From positions 1,488,001-1,552,000 of the forward strand of contig JAKVNF010000001.1 of the NCBI GenBank assembly GCA_022483465.1: 64,000 nucleotides of DNA, given 5' to 3'. The notes beneath the pieces were generated by a model. The model was not told the DNA's origin. It saw only the letters and a list, made by a program, of their open reading frames with translations, and searched no databases. Each line of letters starts with the position of its first letter. The first letter of the stretch is position 1. This document shows positions 62,043 to 64,000 of this stretch, piece after piece. This stretch comes from Lachnospiraceae bacterium. Lineage in GTDB: Bacteria > Bacillota > Clostridia > Lachnospirales > Lachnospiraceae. The position numbers and the translations under genes are program-made.

Positions 62043-62717
62043 AATCAGTACCACCAGCTTTGCTGGTGGTCTGTGTTCGCCCCTCCGGGGCTTACCGGTG
62101 CGTTTCCGCCTAAAGGCGGTCTAGCAAACCGTTCTTACATTACTGGTGGCCGCCTAAAGGCGGCTCCCTTTTTGACTACTTTTCGGGATCTCCTTCCAGT
62201 CGATCCCTTTCGTACTGTTCTGCAATATACTTCTTGATTGTCTCTTCATTGACATTTCCCACCGTTTCGCAATAGTAGCCTCTTGCCCAGAAATGTCTGT
62301 CGTATCTTTGGCGATATTCTGGATGCTTGTCGAAGATCATGAGAGAACTTTTTCCTTTGATGCGGCCAACTACCTTTGCCACACTCATTTTCGGTGGGAT
62401 CGACACATACATATGTACATGATCAGGCAAGGTGGCCGCTTTGATAATCGTGACTCCTTCCATCTTGCAGACCTTCCCTATAATTTCGCCTATTTCCTTC
62501 CGCAGCTCCCCGAACATTACTTTTCGTCTATACTTCGGAATGAACACTATATGATATGTGCAGTTATATCGACTGTGTGCTAAACTCAAATCGTCCATGG
62601 GCGCCTCCGCTGTCTTGAAGTGGTTTGCTAGACCTACTTCATTGTACAGCGGAGGCTGTTTTTTGTTACTCCGCTTGCCGCCACGGGCTTCTGTCACTCC
62701 CCCAGCTCCGCTGGGGG
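62043..62717 (-). mobile_element. IS200/IS605-family element (tnpA only)
   Basis: 675 bp inserted within a hydrolase gene. The left end (read on the minus strand) is a CCCCCAGC/GCTGGGGG hairpin at 62699-62717 flush with the junction, next to TTAAT in the target. The right end has an ACCACCAGC/GCTGGTGGT hairpin (62050-62070). There is no target duplication, as for this family. Inside are two CCGCCTAAAGGCGG hairpins (62106-62119, 62150-62163) and a 12-bp inverted pair GTCTAGCAAACC (62119, 62622). Confidence 0.88.
62176..62598 (-). CDS. tnpA: IS200/IS605 family transposase TnpA
   Basis: 140 residues from the ATG at 62598. The single-strand HUH transposase has its His pair in LPDHVHMYVSIPP and the catalytic Tyr in EETIKKYIAEQYERD. 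It is intact and full length, so the element may still move. No tnpB is present. Confidence 0.92.
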   Translation of the reverse strand: MDDLSLAHSRYNCTYHIVFIPKYRRKVMFGELRKEIGEIIGKVCKMEGVTIIKAATLPDHVHMYVSIPPKMSVAKVVGRIKGKSSLMIFDKHPEYRQRYDRHFWARGYYCETVGNVNEETIKKYIAEQYERDRLEGDPEK

Positions 62718-62767
62718 ATTAAGATCTGTTTCATTAAGTCTTTCATTGTATCCTCGAGAACCCTTTC

Positions 62768-63235
62768 TCAAAACTGCGGTATCTCACCGTCAAAATGCGC
62801 CGCCTTTTCCAGCAATGGCCCTTTCGCTCCCATGGTAAAAGCAATGTCGCTGCTGCGGATAGACAGAAGCCGCATTTCCGGCTTAAGATGCAGAAACACC
62901 ATCATTTCTTCCGTCAGCGTGATCTCGCCGAACGCTGAAATATCTGTCCAACAGTACGAACGCCCCTTATAGGGAAGAAAAGTGCCGTCAGGAACTTCAT
63001 AATGTAAAAGTGACGGCGTTTCGGTCAGAATATGTCCCAGCTTTGACGGCAGGAGCAGTCCCTGCCGTGTCACGCAGAAGCCGCCTGTAATTTTGCTTCC
63101 GGTAAACAGATAGACCTTTCCTTCCGAAGCAATGCGGTATTCGTCCACGGCCTGCGGCGGAAGCTGCACCCGTCCGTCAGAATGAACGTCTGATTCTCCA
63201 AAAGCGAATTTTCCGCCCTTGTTCATTTGCGGCAT
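62768..63235 (-). CDS. Uncharacterised conserved protein
   Basis: 155 residues, no signal or membrane span. MNKGGKFAFGESDVHSDGRV, GSKITGGFCVTRQGLL and RSSDIAFTMGAKGPLLEKAA look like two similar short beta units, rather like AbrB-type or barrel folds. I do not recognise a named family. The alpha/beta hydrolase gene starts 22 bp downstream, so the two were likely one unit. More A/T in its codons than in genes before 61 kb. Confidence 0.65.
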   Translation of the reverse strand: MPQMNKGGKFAFGESDVHSDGRVQLPPQAVDEYRIASEGKVYLFTGSKITGGFCVTRQGLLLPSKLGHILTETPSLLHYEVPDGTFLPYKGRSYCWTDISAFGEITLTEEMMVFLHLKPEMRLLSIRSSDIAFTMGAKGPLLEKAAHFDGEIPQF

Positions 63236-63255
63236 AAGTACACTTCCTTTTCACT

Positions 63256-63666
63256 TCAAAGAATGATTCGTGCGATCTCCATCGTCACGATCTTCAGAAC
63301 TGCACCGCCGGACATCACATAGAACCAAACTTCGCGCATCTTTTGCGTTTTTGCAATCGGCGTGGCAATGGCAGCAATGATGATCAGCAGTGCACCGACG
63401 CAGCCAATGATGGTGGGAATACTGACCAATTGGAACAGACCCGGTGCGCAGCTACCGTCAATGGCATTCTGAATCGTTTTATCTAACCCGTCCCGCGCCG
63501 CTGCGAAGCAGCAGACCACAAGTCCAAAAACAAACAGAAGCACACTTCTGCGTCCCCAATACTGAATCACTGCGCGGTTGAAAACCGACCATCCGATAAA
63601 GCCCAGCAGGGCAAGGATCATCAAGGTTGTCGCCGTAGTGACGGCGTTTCCAAAATAGAGTCTCAT
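63256..63666 (-). CDS. Small multi-span membrane protein
   Basis: 136 residues from the ATG at 63666 (AGAGGTG upstream). Four predicted spans: ATTLMILALLGFIGWSVF, SVLLFVFGLVVCCFAA, IIGCVGALLIIIAAIA and a weaker one at the end. A Cys-containing loop (GSCAPGLFQL) lies between. Family not recognised. It follows the zinc-ribbon gene by 14 bp. Confidence 0.65.
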   Translation of the reverse strand: MRLYFGNAVTTATTLMILALLGFIGWSVFNRAVIQYWGRRSVLLFVFGLVVCCFAAARDGLDKTIQNAIDGSCAPGLFQLVSIPTIIGCVGALLIIIAAIATPIAKTQKMREVWFYVMSGGAVLKIVTMEIARIIL

Positions 63667-63680
63667 TCTCACTACACCTC

Positions 63681-63902
63681 TCAATACTGGATCATGATCA
63701 TTCTGCACGCATCACAGCAGCAGGCTTCCACGCTCGTGCGACCACCGACCTTCAACCCGGTGAGCTTTACAAATCCCTCCGCATTTTTGGCGTTTTCCAA
63801 GGCGCTCGGCACTTCGCTTGCAAAGCTGAACGCGCCGTCCTTGCTGCTGAACAGATAGCCGTTTCTCATTTCTTTTCCGCATTTCGGACACATCATTATC
63901 AT
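63681..63902 (-). CDS. DUF6487-like zinc-ribbon protein
   Basis: 73 residues starting MMCPKCGKEMRNGYLFSSK. CPKCGK and the later CCCDACRM form a four-Cys ribbon. Such small proteins of Firmicutes have no established role. The start among ATGs at 63902, 63896 and 63893 is not certain. It lies between the partial gene at the window end and the membrane protein gene. Confidence 0.7.
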   Translation of the reverse strand: MIMMCPKCGKEMRNGYLFSSKDGAFSFASEVPSALENAKNAEGFVKLTGLKVGGRTSVEACCCDACRMIMIQY

Positions 63903-63914
63903 TTTCTTCTATTC

Positions 63915-64000
63915 TTATTGTTGCGCGCTGAACCAATCGAGAACAGCACTTAGATTTTCCGCCTTGACCCGCTCGCCGCCGCACCGCATCATATCCAGCA
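63915..64000 (-). CDS. Unidentified gene, C-terminal end only
   Basis: The last 27 codons read LDMMRCGGERVKAENLSAVL then DWFSAQQ and a stop at 63915. Nothing identifies the family. It is codirectional and 12 bp from the zinc-ribbon gene, so one unit is likely. Confidence 0.45.
   Translation of the reverse strand, partial: LDMMRCGGERVKAENLSAVLDWFSAQQ

Larger units (their letters stand above)
61439..62746 (-). pseudogene. Alpha/beta hydrolase interrupted by an IS200-type element
   Basis: The gene is in two pieces: 62746-62718 (29 nt, MKDLMKQIL) and 62042-61439 (604 nt). Joined, 633 nt form one frame of 210 residues. It crosses the joint as KQILIVYVHGKGGSAGEAGH. Then FDYRSRTPWQAKKEFLTFFT, the elbow LTLVANSIGAFFALS (nucleophile Ser) and GEHDNLTSIE and GEHWFHTEE give an intact catalytic set. 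The insertion splits the ATA codon of the joint. No sequence is lost or duplicated. Confidence 0.85.

Noticed and set aside
62106-62163. Two CCGCCTAAAGGCGG copies as a CRISPR-like repeat
   Set aside because: Only two short palindromes, within the IS200-type element near its end; there is no spacer series or cas gene.

Overview
The window looks like chromosomal DNA of a GC-rich, Gram-positive anaerobe of the Clostridia, most likely a Lachnospiraceae-type gut fermenter. The evidence is near-consensus AGGAGG ribosome sites before most starts, short lipoprotein signals of the MKKKL...LAGCGSSSS type on every binding protein, no outer-membrane genes, an oxygen-sensitive tartrate dehydratase, LysR/ROK/RpiR/AraC regulators, and Firmicutes-type DUF families. 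No rRNA, tRNA, CRISPR array, phage or replication origin was seen.

Layout. 1-5.1 kb: a pentose/deoxysugar operon (transketolase start, xylulokinase, DUF4867 protein, fucose/arabinose-type isomerase) with a ROK repressor and matching operators at two promoters. 5.3-8.7 kb: a heterodimeric ABC exporter. 8.8-14.5 kb: a complete peptide ABC importer behind a promoter that runs straight into a terminator. 14.6-19.9 kb: GNAT/MATE pair, small genes (one frameshifted), DUF1905/DUF2200 pair and a parallel beta-helix protein. 20.0-24.1 kb: L-tartrate dehydratase genes, an SLC13-type transporter and a divergent LysR regulator. 24.2-26.3 kb: a YeiH-type exporter with a divergent LysR gene. 26.3-29.9 kb: a GNAT gene, an unusual AlkZ-like/sigma-4-like/alpha-CTD-like protein and a DUF3298-like lipoprotein. 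30-39 kb: sugar ABC importer, a 5'-truncated second binding-protein gene, an ISL3-family element, a GH31 glycosidase and an AraC regulator. 40-44.8 kb: HypA coupled to a large flavin/iron-sulfur oxidoreductase, and a second SLC13-type permease. 45-51.8 kb: HD protein, small redox/cupin cassette, nitroreductase and several broken genes. 51.8-58.9 kb: a sialic-acid (nan) catabolic operon with its own ABC importer and an RpiR regulator. 59-64 kb: small genes, a decayed ADP-ribosylglycohydrolase, and an IS200-type element sitting exactly inside an alpha/beta-hydrolase gene.

The genes fit a scavenger of plant and host glycans: GH31 enzyme, pentose isomerase and kinase, sialic-acid use, peptide uptake, and tartrate converted to oxaloacetate. 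The most striking general property is decay. About nine genes are broken by one-base deletions, in-frame stops, truncations at deletion scars or an IS insertion, and most lie after 44.8 kb. Intrinsic terminators are easy to see and mark most transcription units, which run mainly on the minus strand.
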